Origin: Derxia lacustris
Lineage (GTDB): Bacteria > Pseudomonadota > Gammaproteobacteria > Burkholderiales > Burkholderiaceae_E
DNA: 64,000 nt
NCBI RefSeq assembly: GCF_002105195.1
Contig: NZ_MUHU01000002.1
Coordinates: 1-64,000 of the forward strand
Reading direction: 5' to 3'
Position numbers and translations under genes: made by a program. Shown here piece after piece: positions 1-7,598 of the stretch (position 1 is the stretch's first letter; each line of letters begins with the position of its first letter). The notes beneath the pieces were generated by a model, which saw only the letters and a program-made list of their open reading frames with translations, was not told where the DNA came from and searched no databases.

Positions 1-81
1 CCCGCCGCGTCCAGCGGCGGCCGCTTGCGTCAGCCGCGCCCCGGCCCGATCCCCACCGCGCGCCGGAGCAAAACCAAAACC

Positions 82-1485
82 TCACCGGCCGCTGGGCAGC
101 CACGAAGCCGGCACAGGCTGAGCCCGATAGAGCTGGTGATTCACGCTCGCGCGCCCCGTCACCGCATCCTTGCCGGTGCGCGGAAACGCATTCACGTACT
201 CCCACACGATCTCGCCCTCGCGCGTCACCTGGAACAGCCGCCCGCTCTGCCCTTCGTCGATGAAGGTATTGCCGTTGGGCAGCCGCCGCGCGGCGCTGAT
301 GTGCGTGCTGCGGAAGCTCCAGCTCGGTCCGCCCGAATCCTCGCCGGTGTACTGCCACACGATCTGCTTGGTCACCGGATCGATCTCCAGCACGCGCGAG
401 CCGCCGGTGGTCGGCAGCGCCACCGGCGGATAGCCGGCCTCGCCCTGGTTGTCGAACACCAGCAGATTGCCCGCGCCTGGCAGCCCCTCGGGAATGATCT
501 GGGCATCGTGCTGGCCGCTGATCTGGTCGACTGGGCGCGGAACCTTCCGCCCGGCCGCGCCGCGCGGAATCTCGGGATAGTTGGGCCCGAGCGTCCACAC
601 CACCTTGCCGGTCTTGCGCTCGACGATGGCGATGAAGTTGGCGTTGCGCGAATCGACGATCAGGTTGTCGGGCGCGAAGCGCGTGTCGCCGGCGGCGAAC
701 CAGCGGTTGGGGCCGACCGGCTTCATGTTGTTGAAGTGCAGATAGTCGGCATCGTCGGTCGCGCGCAGCAGCGCCAGCTGCTCGGGCGTGAAGCCGAACT
801 CCTCCACATGGTCGCCGGCGCGCCAGGTCCAGACGATCTCGCCGGCCGGGTTCACCTCGTGGATCACGTCGTCGAGCAGCTTCGGCAGCTTGAAGCCGGC
901 GATGGCGCGGGTCTCGTTGGCCAGCACCACGGTGTTGCCGTTGGGCAACCGTGCCCAGTCGTGATGCTGGCGCGCAAAGCCGCCGGGCGCCTTGTCGCCA
1001 AAGCTCCACACCAGCTTGCCGTCCCAGTCCAGCTCGCCGATGGTCTTGCTTATGCGGTTGTTGACGCGGCCCGGGATCAGGTCGGTGCCGGCGCCCTCGC
1101 CGAGCGCCAGCGTGACGAACACATGGCCGCGCCGGCCGCCGTTGAGCGCCGGATCGATGGCGGTGCTGAAGGCGGCGGCGTCCTTCCATTCGCGCACCGT
1201 GTTGCCCTTGAGGTCGATGAGCCGCGCGATGTTGTCGCCGCCGGTGAACAGCACATAGCCGTCCCAGGCGCGCGCCGCGTCAAGCCGCGTGGTGCCGACC
1301 GGAAACACGCTCGGCCCGGCGACGGCGGACGGCGCCACGGCGGCGCCGAGGCCGGCCAGCGCCAGCGCCGCCGCCAGCTGGCGCAGACGACCCGCGCGCG
1401 GCTTGCGCGCCACGGCAGACGAAGCGAACCGGCGCGCGGCACGGCGGAAAACGGCGCCGAGGCGCAGGGAAACGGGCAGGGACAT
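82..1485 (-). CDS. Arylsulfotransferase (ASST)-like secreted protein
   Basis: A 467-residue protein that resembles the arylsulfotransferase (ASST)/beta-propeller family, whose members move sulfate between phenolic compounds in the periplasm. Visible features are repeated blade-like elements of the type G-x-I-V-W, the motif HHDW followed by LPNGNT near the middle, a second GQHDA motif and a third LPNGNT near the C-terminus; such His residues are the expected active-site type in this family. The N-terminus has an Arg-rich stretch followed by a hydrophobic segment ending AVA, read as a signal peptide. The open frame extends to 1770, but the region upstream of 1485 is composition-driven and not family-like; a GTG inside the signal region could be the true start. 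It is divergent from the PepSY gene. The fold assignment is good, the substrate unknown. Confidence 0.7.
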   Translation of the reverse strand: MSLPVSLRLGAVFRRAARRFASSAVARKPRAGRLRQLAAALALAGLGAAVAPSAVAGPSVFPVGTTRLDAARAWDGYVLFTGGDNIARLIDLKGNTVREWKDAAAFSTAIDPALNGGRRGHVFVTLALGEGAGTDLIPGRVNNRISKTIGELDWDGKLVWSFGDKAPGGFARQHHDWARLPNGNTVVLANETRAIAGFKLPKLLDDVIHEVNPAGEIVWTWRAGDHVEEFGFTPEQLALLRATDDADYLHFNNMKPVGPNRWFAAGDTRFAPDNLIVDSRNANFIAIVERKTGKVVWTLGPNYPEIPRGAAGRKVPRPVDQISGQHDAQIIPEGLPGAGNLLVFDNQGEAGYPPVALPTTGGSRVLEIDPVTKQIVWQYTGEDSGGPSWSFRSTHISAARRLPNGNTFIDEGQSGRLFQVTREGEIVWEYVNAFPRTGKDAVTGRASVNHQLYRAQPVPASWLPSGR

Positions 1486-1790
1486 GAGCGGACTCTGAGC
1501 AAGGGAATGGGCAGCCCGTTGCAGCCGACATGCCATGCCGGTTCTGCTGCCGAGCCAGCAGAACCGCGCCCGCCCGGCCAAGGACGCAAGGCTTTGCAGC
1601 AGCGCCGCGCGCGCCGCTGACGCGATTGCAGCAGCCCGCGCGCGCAACTTGCGGAGAACCGCGCAGCCCGCCGCAGCCGCCTGAAAATCCCTTTCGCAAT
1701 CAATGACTTGCAGACGGGCGTCGGCCGGCACCGAACTTGCCCGAGCGCGCCATCCCTTCATCCACTTCATCGCCGCCGGCCGGAGATTCG
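1486..1790. other. Divergent intergenic region (ASST-like / PepSY)
   Basis: No convincing gene lies in these 305 bases, although GC-driven open frames run through it. It must hold the promoters of both flanking genes. The only distinctive element seen is the 15-mer at 1696–1710, which recurs exactly at 19896–19910. A GGAG-type ribosome binding site sits just before the PepSY start at 1791. Confidence 0.5.
1696..1710 (+). repeat. 15-bp repeat, copy 1 (GCAATCAATGACTTG)
   Basis: The exact 15-mer GCAATCAATGACTTG occurs here and again at 19896–19910, both times in gene-free sequence and in the same orientation, preceded by CTTT with zero or one extra base. The role is unknown; a shared regulator site is one possibility. 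Confidence 0.5.
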
Positions 1791-3572
1791 ATGCAACGCC
1801 TGCTCTATCAAGTCCACCGCTGGGCCGGGGTCGTCCTCGCGCTCTTCATGCTCATCTGGTTCGGATCGGGCCTGCTCATCATGTATGCGCCGCCGTCCGC
1901 GCTCGGCCGCGCCGAGCAGCTCGAACACGGCGATCCGCTCGCGCCCGAGGCCGGCTGGCTCGGCGTGGGCGAGGCCTGGCAGCGCAGCGCCGCACAGCGG
2001 CAGGCGCAGGCGGCCAAGGCCGCCGCCAACAAGGCCGACGGCGCCAAGGACGCCGCCAGGCCGGAAGGCGCGATGGGCGCTGCCATGGGCGGCGGCGCAG
2101 CCCATGCCGACCACGGCGGCAAATCCGATGCGCGCGCCGACCTCGTCGCCGACGCCCGCCTCGTGCGTCAGGCCGGCACGCCGGTCTGGCTGGTCGAGGA
2201 CGGACGCGGCCAGCGGCTCGCGCTGTCGGCGCTCGACGGCAGCCTGCGCCGCGTGTCGGCCGACGACGCGGTGCGCATCGCCGCCAACTGGATCGAGAAC
2301 GATGCCGATACCGCGCCGGCCGACGCCGCCCGCCTGGTCCATCTCGACACCGGCCCGCAGGACTCGGCGGTGCGCAATCACGACGGCCTGCGCCCCTTCC
2401 ACCGCATCGGTGTGAGCGGCAGCAGCCGCGAAATCCTGGTCTCGGCGCGCACCGGCGAGGTCGTGCGCGACAGCACCGCCTTCACGCGCGGCCTCTACTG
2501 GGCCGGCAACTGGATCCATCTGCTGCGCGCGGTCGACCTGTTCGAGGTGAAGGACCTGCGCCGCGACGTGCTGATGTGGCTCGCCTTCTTCTCGTTCGCC
2601 GCCAGCCTCACCGGACTCATCATCGGCTGGCAGCGCTGGCGCCCGGCCGGCGGCCGCAAGCCGCAGTACAAGGGCGGCCGCGCCCATCCCTACCGCGACG
2701 TGTGGAACACCTGGCACTTCTGGGCCGGCCTGATCGGCGGCATCGCCGCGCTGCTCTGGGGCTTCAGCGGCTGGTTCAACGGCAATCCGTTCCAGATGTT
2801 CACGCCGGCCAATCCCAGCCGCGAGGAGCTGGTGCGCTATCAGGGCGCCGGCCTGCCGCAGGCCGCGCTCGACTGGCGCCCGGCCGCGCTGGCCGCTGCC
2901 GGTGCCGATCCGGCCGCGCCCCTCGCCCTGGCCGGCGCCGCCAGCACCCGCCCGGTGGTCGAGCTGGCCTGGCGCCGCCTCGGCGATCAGGCCACCCTGG
3001 TCGCCACCACGCGCGACGGCGAACGTCTGCCGCAAACCGCCCCCGGCGCGGTCGACCGCTTCGGCGATGCCGCACTGGTCGCCGCCGTCGGCCGGCTCGC
3101 CGGTGCCACGCCGGTCGCGCAGCAGCAGCTCGTCACCGACTACGACAGCTACTACTACGCGCGCCATCGCCAGGGCGTGGTCGACCGGCCGCTGCCGGTG
3201 CTGCGCGTCGATCTGGCCGATGCCGCCGGCACCCGCTTCTATCTCGATCCGCAGGACGGCCGACTGCTGGTGCGCTCCGATACCAGCCGCCGCGTCTATC
3301 GCTGGGTCTGGTCGGCCATCCATCACTGGGATTTCGGCTGGCTCGCGCATCGCCCGGTCTGGGACCTGTGGATGCTGAGCTTCGTCGGCCTCGGTCTGGC
3401 GCTGTCGGTCACCTCGGTCGTGCTCGGCTGGAAGCGGCTGCGCCGCACCTTCGGCGTCAAGGACGCGCCCAAGCCGCGCCAGCCGGCGCCGGCACGCCCG
3501 GCGGCGGTCGATGCGCCCGGGCCGCTCGCCGATGCGGCGCGCGTCGTGGCCGACACCGCCCAGCCCGGCTGA
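1791..3572 (+). CDS. PepSY-associated TM domain protein (PiuB-like)
   Basis: A 593-residue inner-membrane protein of the PepSY_TM family, often found with siderophore or haem receptors and proposed to act as periplasmic reductases or in ligand processing. The pattern is typical: an N-terminal helix beginning with HRWAG (about residues 8–32), a long periplasmic PepSY-like region, two central helices (near residues 260 and 310) with WHFWAG, a second periplasmic domain, and a last helix near residue 530 followed by a basic tail. A His-rich stretch near residue 105 (HADHGG) could bind metal. The start at 1791 is chosen because it has a GGAG site and begins directly with the first helix; an upstream in-frame ATG at 1737 adds an unlikely Pro/Ser-rich leader. 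A terminator follows at once. The receptor 0.7 kb downstream fits an iron-related role (inference). Confidence 0.85.
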   Translation: MQRLLYQVHRWAGVVLALFMLIWFGSGLLIMYAPPSALGRAEQLEHGDPLAPEAGWLGVGEAWQRSAAQRQAQAAKAAANKADGAKDAARPEGAMGAAMGGGAAHADHGGKSDARADLVADARLVRQAGTPVWLVEDGRGQRLALSALDGSLRRVSADDAVRIAANWIENDADTAPADAARLVHLDTGPQDSAVRNHDGLRPFHRIGVSGSSREILVSARTGEVVRDSTAFTRGLYWAGNWIHLLRAVDLFEVKDLRRDVLMWLAFFSFAASLTGLIIGWQRWRPAGGRKPQYKGGRAHPYRDVWNTWHFWAGLIGGIAALLWGFSGWFNGNPFQMFTPANPSREELVRYQGAGLPQAALDWRPAALAAAGADPAAPLALAGAASTRPVVELAWRRLGDQATLVATTRDGERLPQTAPGAVDRFGDAALVAAVGRLAGATPVAQQQLVTDYDSYYYARHRQGVVDRPLPVLRVDLADAAGTRFYLDPQDGRLLVRSDTSRRVYRWVWSAIHHWDFGWLAHRPVWDLWMLSFVGLGLALSVTSVVLGWKRLRRTFGVKDAPKPRQPAPARPAAVDAPGPLADAARVVADTAQPG

Positions 3573-3607
3573 GCGCGCACCGCGTTCAACTCGATCCAAC
3601 CCGTCCC

Positions 3608-3635
3608 GCCCGCGCCTCGGCGCGGGCATTTTTTT
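3608..3635 (+). terminator. Rho-independent terminator abutting the next start
   Basis: The inverted repeat GCCCGCG (3608–3614) / CGCGGGC (3621–3627) is followed by A and seven T. It ends the PepSY transcript. The next gene's GGAG ribosome binding site starts at the very next base (3636), so hairpin, U-tract, RBS and ATG are contiguous. Confidence 0.85.
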
Positions 3636-3646
3636 GGAGTCTCGCC

Positions 3647-4036
3647 ATGAACCGATCCGCCCTGACCCGATCCCGCCGCGCCGCACCGGCCGCGCTTGCC
3701 GCCCCGCTTGCCGCGCTGCTCGCGCTCGGCCTGCTCGCCAGCCCGGCAGCCCGCGCCGGCACGCTGGCCAACGGCAGCTGGACGCCCGCCAGCTGCGGCG
3801 CCCGGCCCGAAGCCCCGGCGCTCGATCTAAAGGATGAGAAGGCCTACAACCGCAGCGTCGACGCGGTGAACGCCTATCGCCAGGCCGCGCGCGCCTATGT
3901 CGACTGCCTGGCCACCGAAGCCAATGCCGATCTGCAAACCATCACCCGCAGCGCGCGCGATGTGCAGCAGGCCACGCGCGATGCCGACGCCAGGATCCTG
4001 GCCGACGTGAAGGCCGCCGAAGCGAAGTTCAAGTAA
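3647..4036 (+). CDS. Small secreted protein of unknown function
   Basis: A 129-residue protein. A basic, then Ala/Leu-rich N-terminus ending ARA-G at about residue 37 reads as a signal peptide. The mature part is mostly charged helix (residues 55–129), with two Cys (CGARPE near residue 47 and YVDCLA near 85) that could form a disulfide in the periplasm. Family not recognised. The start has a GGAG site 8 bases upstream that directly follows a terminator U-tract, so expression would depend on read-through or on a promoter inside the terminator region. Codon use matches the neighbours and the helical C-terminus argues for a real gene. Confidence 0.7.
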   Translation: MNRSALTRSRRAAPAALAAPLAALLALGLLASPAARAGTLANGSWTPASCGARPEAPALDLKDEKAYNRSVDAVNAYRQAARAYVDCLATEANADLQTITRSARDVQQATRDADARILADVKAAEAKFK

Positions 4037-4085
4037 GCCGCCCGGCCGCCCGGGCCGCGCCGCCGCTGCGGCAGGGCGAGCGCGC

Positions 4086-4113
4086 AAAAAAAAGCCCGGA
4101 CTTTCGTCCGGGC
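4086..4113 (-). terminator. Terminator of the TonB receptor gene
   Basis: The stem GCCCGGAC / GTCCGGGC (4094–4101 and 4106–4113) has a TTTC loop and eight A on its left, which read as an eight-T tract on the minus strand. It lies about 170 bases downstream of the receptor stop codon and faces that gene. Confidence 0.85.
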
Positions 4114-4280
4114 ACAAGGTGCGTTGCGCACCTGAGGGGAAACCGCCAAGAGCCCCGCGGCCACCACCCCGGGACCGGTACGCAACGCCGGCCGGTGGCG
4201 CCTCCGCCGGGAGAACCGCCGGCCTGACCATCGAATCGCGCCCGCCGGCCGCCCGCATCGGGCGCCGGCGGGCGCGCGCA

Positions 4281-7007
4281 TCACAGGCTGCCGCTCAGCA
4301 CCAGACCGACCCAGCGCGGGTACGGATTCGGCTCATAGCTCGACCAGCCCTTTTCATGCGAGCGGTCGTCGAACAGGTTGCGCACCACGATCGAGGCATC
4401 GAAGCCCTTGCGCGCCGTGCCGACGCCGAACGACAGGTCGGTCGTCGAATGCGCGCCGACCCAGGTGAAGTCGGACAGCGATTCGTCGTTGTTGTAGCGC
4501 GTGGTGAAGGCCGTGTTCACGCTCACATGCGCCACCTTGTCGCCGTAGATCGGCTGGCGATACTCGCCGCCGACGTTGACCAGCAGCTTGGGCGCACCCG
4601 CCAGCGCCTTGCCGCTCTGGTCCACGAACACCGCGCTCAGGTAGTTCAGCTCCGACGGCTTGCCGGCATTGGTAAAGCGCTTGTACTTGGCATCGTTGTA
4701 CGAGGCCGAGACGCGCAGCTGGGTGTTGCGCAGGCCGCTGTACACGCCGTCGATCTCGATGCCCTTGGACTGCACCTTTTCAGCATTGCCCTGCACCGAC
4801 ACGTACTGGGTCGAGCCCTGCTGCGCGGTCTGGAACTCGTCCACCGCCACCACCGTCTGCTGGTAGTCGCGGATGTTCATCAGGAACAGGTTCGCATTCA
4901 GCGTCAGCGTGCGGTCGAGCAGCACCGACTTGAAGCCCAGCTCGAAATCGTTGGTGCGCTCGGGCTTGACCGTCGTGTCGTGGTTGTTGACCTGGAGCAC
5001 CGAGCCCGACTTCTCGCCGTACTGCCAGCTCACATAGCCGGTGAAGTTCTCGTTGAACTTGTAGGTCGGGCTCACGACTGCCGTCGGCAGCACGCGGTCC
5101 TTGTAGTCGCCGGCCACGCCCGAGTAGAGGCCGTTGATGCGCGCGAGCCGGATCGCCTTGGCCGCCGCGACCTGGGCCTTCTGGGCCGCGGTCAGGCTCG
5201 AATAGGTCGACACGCCGTAGTAGCGCTGCGCGACCGAGTCGGCGACTGCCGTCTGCGCCGCCGAATTCGCCGCGGTCAGATTGTTGGACGAGTCGAGCGC
5301 AAAGCCGCCGAGCGCGCCGCCGTTGGCCAGCTTGAGCCCGTACTGGGTGCTGGCCGGATTGAGCGCGCTGCCCACGCCGTTGTTGGCGACCCAGGCCCAG
5401 GTCTCGCTGTGGCGCTTTTCCTGGCCGATGCGCAGGCCGGTGTTCAGGCCCAGGTCGTCGGTCAGATGCCAGGTGGCATTGCCGTAGATCGCCGTGCTGC
5501 GGGTGCGGATGTTGTTGCGGCTGATCGTGTACAGGTCGTCGAGCGAATCGCGCAGCAGCGCCAGGCCGGCGCCGCGGTTGGTGCCGGCATTGGTGTCCAG
5601 CCGCTCGTACTGGGTGATGTTGGCGTACCAGGCGCCCGCATCGTTGCCAAAGCCGGCATGGCTCTCGACCGTGTCGCGGGTGGTCAGCGCATACAGGCCG
5701 GCCACGTAGTCCACGAAGCCGCCCGGCTGGTTGGCGATCTTCACTTCCTGGCTCAGCTGGTTGTAGTACACGCCGCCGCCGCCGAACTTGGCCACGTCGA
5801 ACACCGTGCCTTCGTCGTTGCGCGCGTCGAAGGTGTAGTTGCGGAAGCCGGTGATCGAGGTGACCGTGTGGCTGCCCGTGTCCCAGTCGAGCTTGAGCGA
5901 GCCGCCCTTGTTGGACACGTACTGGCCTTCGGTGCGGTCAAAGCTCACCGAGCCGGAACGCACCGGCTGGTTGAGATAGTTGGCATAGGTCAGGCCACGG
6001 TTGGCAAACCACGACCGCGCCGAATGGCTCACGCCGTTCGCATCGGTAAAGCCGTTGAGCAGCGAGCGCACCGAGGTGCCGGTCTTGTCGACCAGCGTGC
6101 CGTCGGCGTAGCGCAGCGGCGTGTCCACGTAGTTGCTCAGGCCGTTCTGCAGCTGGGTGGTGTGCGGCTCGATGTCGATGCTGAACAGCGCCTTGAAGTC
6201 GCTGCTCGGCGTCAGCAGGAACTGGGCGCGGCCCGAGATGCGGTCCTTGTTGTAGAGGCTGTAGCTGCCGCGATCGTTGCTGGTGTTGCTGTAGTAGCCG
6301 CGCCCCTTGTTGACGCTGAAGGAGCTGCGCCAGGCCAGCAGGTCCTCGATGATGGTGCCGCCGAGCGCCGCCTTGGCGATGACCGTGTCGCGCTGGCCGT
6401 AGGTGAGCTGGTAGTCGGCGGTGGGTGCGAACGACGGCTGCTTGCTGTTGACCACCAGTTCGCCGGCGGTGGCGCCCTTGCCGCCGCGCGTGCCCTGCGG
6501 ACCGCGATAGACCTCGACCGAATCCACGTCGTAGAAGTCGAAGTTGCCGAGCTGGGTCAGGCCGTAGCTCACGCCGTCCACGGTCAGCAGCACGCTCGGG
6601 TCCTGCGTCTCGGTAAAGCCGCGCTTGCCCAGGCCGCGGATCGACAGGCTGCCGCCGCGCGTATTGCTCTGGTTGTACGACACGCTCGATGCGCGCTTGG
6701 TGATCGAGCCGAGGTCGGCGGCCAGTTCACGGTCGAGCTCGGCGCCCGACACCACCGCCACCGAGACCGGCACTTCCTTCAGCTTCTCGATCTTGGGCCG
6801 GCCGCGCACGGTCACCGCCTCGAGCGCATTGGCCTCGGCCGCGTTGGGCGCGGCAGCCTGCTGGGCGACGGCATTGCCGCCCGCCAGCAGCGCCAGACCG
6901 GCCACCAGTGCGGCGGCCAGCGGCGAGCGACGGAACGGCGAAACGCCGGAATTGGCCTGGCCCCGGCGGGCTGCGGCGGAAATCGTTGGTTGGTTGCGCG
7001 GATTCAA
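4281..7007 (-). CDS. TonB-dependent outer-membrane receptor
   Basis: A 908-residue TonB-dependent receptor for active uptake across the outer membrane. A signal peptide ends near VAQQ (about residue 49) and is followed by a TonB-box-like stretch (ALEAVTVRG). The plug domain follows (about residues 75–190) with the SIRGLGKRG and VEVYRGPQGT elements typical of the family. A long beta-barrel then ends with an aromatic/hydrophobic C-terminal strand (WVGLVLSGSL), as outer-membrane proteins require. The ligand cannot be read from sequence. The nearby PepSY protein suggests iron chelates, but many such receptors take up other compounds. The upstream region is exceptionally repeat-rich (see 7008–7598). 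The start at 7007 precedes a normal signal peptide. Confidence 0.9.
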   Translation of the reverse strand: MNPRNQPTISAAARRGQANSGVSPFRRSPLAAALVAGLALLAGGNAVAQQAAAPNAAEANALEAVTVRGRPKIEKLKEVPVSVAVVSGAELDRELAADLGSITKRASSVSYNQSNTRGGSLSIRGLGKRGFTETQDPSVLLTVDGVSYGLTQLGNFDFYDVDSVEVYRGPQGTRGGKGATAGELVVNSKQPSFAPTADYQLTYGQRDTVIAKAALGGTIIEDLLAWRSSFSVNKGRGYYSNTSNDRGSYSLYNKDRISGRAQFLLTPSSDFKALFSIDIEPHTTQLQNGLSNYVDTPLRYADGTLVDKTGTSVRSLLNGFTDANGVSHSARSWFANRGLTYANYLNQPVRSGSVSFDRTEGQYVSNKGGSLKLDWDTGSHTVTSITGFRNYTFDARNDEGTVFDVAKFGGGGVYYNQLSQEVKIANQPGGFVDYVAGLYALTTRDTVESHAGFGNDAGAWYANITQYERLDTNAGTNRGAGLALLRDSLDDLYTISRNNIRTRSTAIYGNATWHLTDDLGLNTGLRIGQEKRHSETWAWVANNGVGSALNPASTQYGLKLANGGALGGFALDSSNNLTAANSAAQTAVADSVAQRYYGVSTYSSLTAAQKAQVAAAKAIRLARINGLYSGVAGDYKDRVLPTAVVSPTYKFNENFTGYVSWQYGEKSGSVLQVNNHDTTVKPERTNDFELGFKSVLLDRTLTLNANLFLMNIRDYQQTVVAVDEFQTAQQGSTQYVSVQGNAEKVQSKGIEIDGVYSGLRNTQLRVSASYNDAKYKRFTNAGKPSELNYLSAVFVDQSGKALAGAPKLLVNVGGEYRQPIYGDKVAHVSVNTAFTTRYNNDESLSDFTWVGAHSTTDLSFGVGTARKGFDASIVVRNLFDDRSHEKGWSSYEPNPYPRWVGLVLSGSL

Positions 7008-7598
7008 GAGACCCCCCTTGTTTTTGGCTGATTACAAAATTGCGAGCCAGCTCCTTCAGCAGTTCACATGCCAATTGAAAAAACAATTTCCAATTGCGAC
7101 CGCAATTGCAGCAGTCGCATCTGATTTGCAGCAGCAGGCTGTTGGCGCAATGACAGCGATGCGAATTGCAGCAGCGCCAACCGACCGCTCTGCGACAATT
7201 GCGGCAGCCCTTGCTGCGAATCGAACGCGCAATTGTTGCTGCCGGAAATCCTCACCTACCCAGGGGATTGCGGGCGCAGATGCAAATCGTTCAGGGCAGC
7301 GCCGGATTTTCGGCAGGCGCTTGCACAAAACCCTTCATGCAATTGGCGGCAATGAATTCATTGCCGCCAATTGCATGCGCGGCCCAAATTGCGGCGCATT
7401 GCCGGCAATCGGCAATATGCCGCCGCCGGCAATCTCCGGCGGGCGCACGGCAATTGGCCAGCAATCGGCCGGCAATCTGGCGGTGGCAATTGGCGCGCGC
7501 CGCCCGGTCAATTGGCGGGCCGGCTGAAACACACCGCCACGCGGCCGCCGCACGACGGGCGGCAGAATCGGCCGCTTCGCGATTCCTCCAGGCAGTCC
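7008..7598. promoter_or_regulatory. Repeat-rich divergent intergenic region with ten CAATTG sites
   Basis: These 591 gene-free bases separate the TonB receptor (leftward) from the MscS-type channel (rightward). CAATTG occurs at 7072, 7091, 7103, 7196, 7230, 7340, 7368, 7451, 7487 and 7509, although AT-rich hexamers are rare in this GC-rich DNA. A half-motif (A/T)TTGCAGCAG starts at 7105, 7125 and 7165, i.e. 20 and 40 bases apart, near whole helical turns, with a variant ATTGCGGCAG at 7198. GGCAAT repeats fill 7380–7515. This looks like an array of binding sites or a degenerate repeat element; no known regulator is recognised. Confidence 0.7.
7336..7377. repeat. 42-bp perfect palindrome
   Basis: A gap-free, mismatch-free palindrome of 21 bp per arm, centred on GAATTC at 7354–7359 and with CAATTG in each arm (7340–7345 and 7368–7373). 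The outermost bases are CATG. It has no loop, so as DNA it could extrude a cruciform or bind a dimeric or tetrameric protein. Confidence 0.9.
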
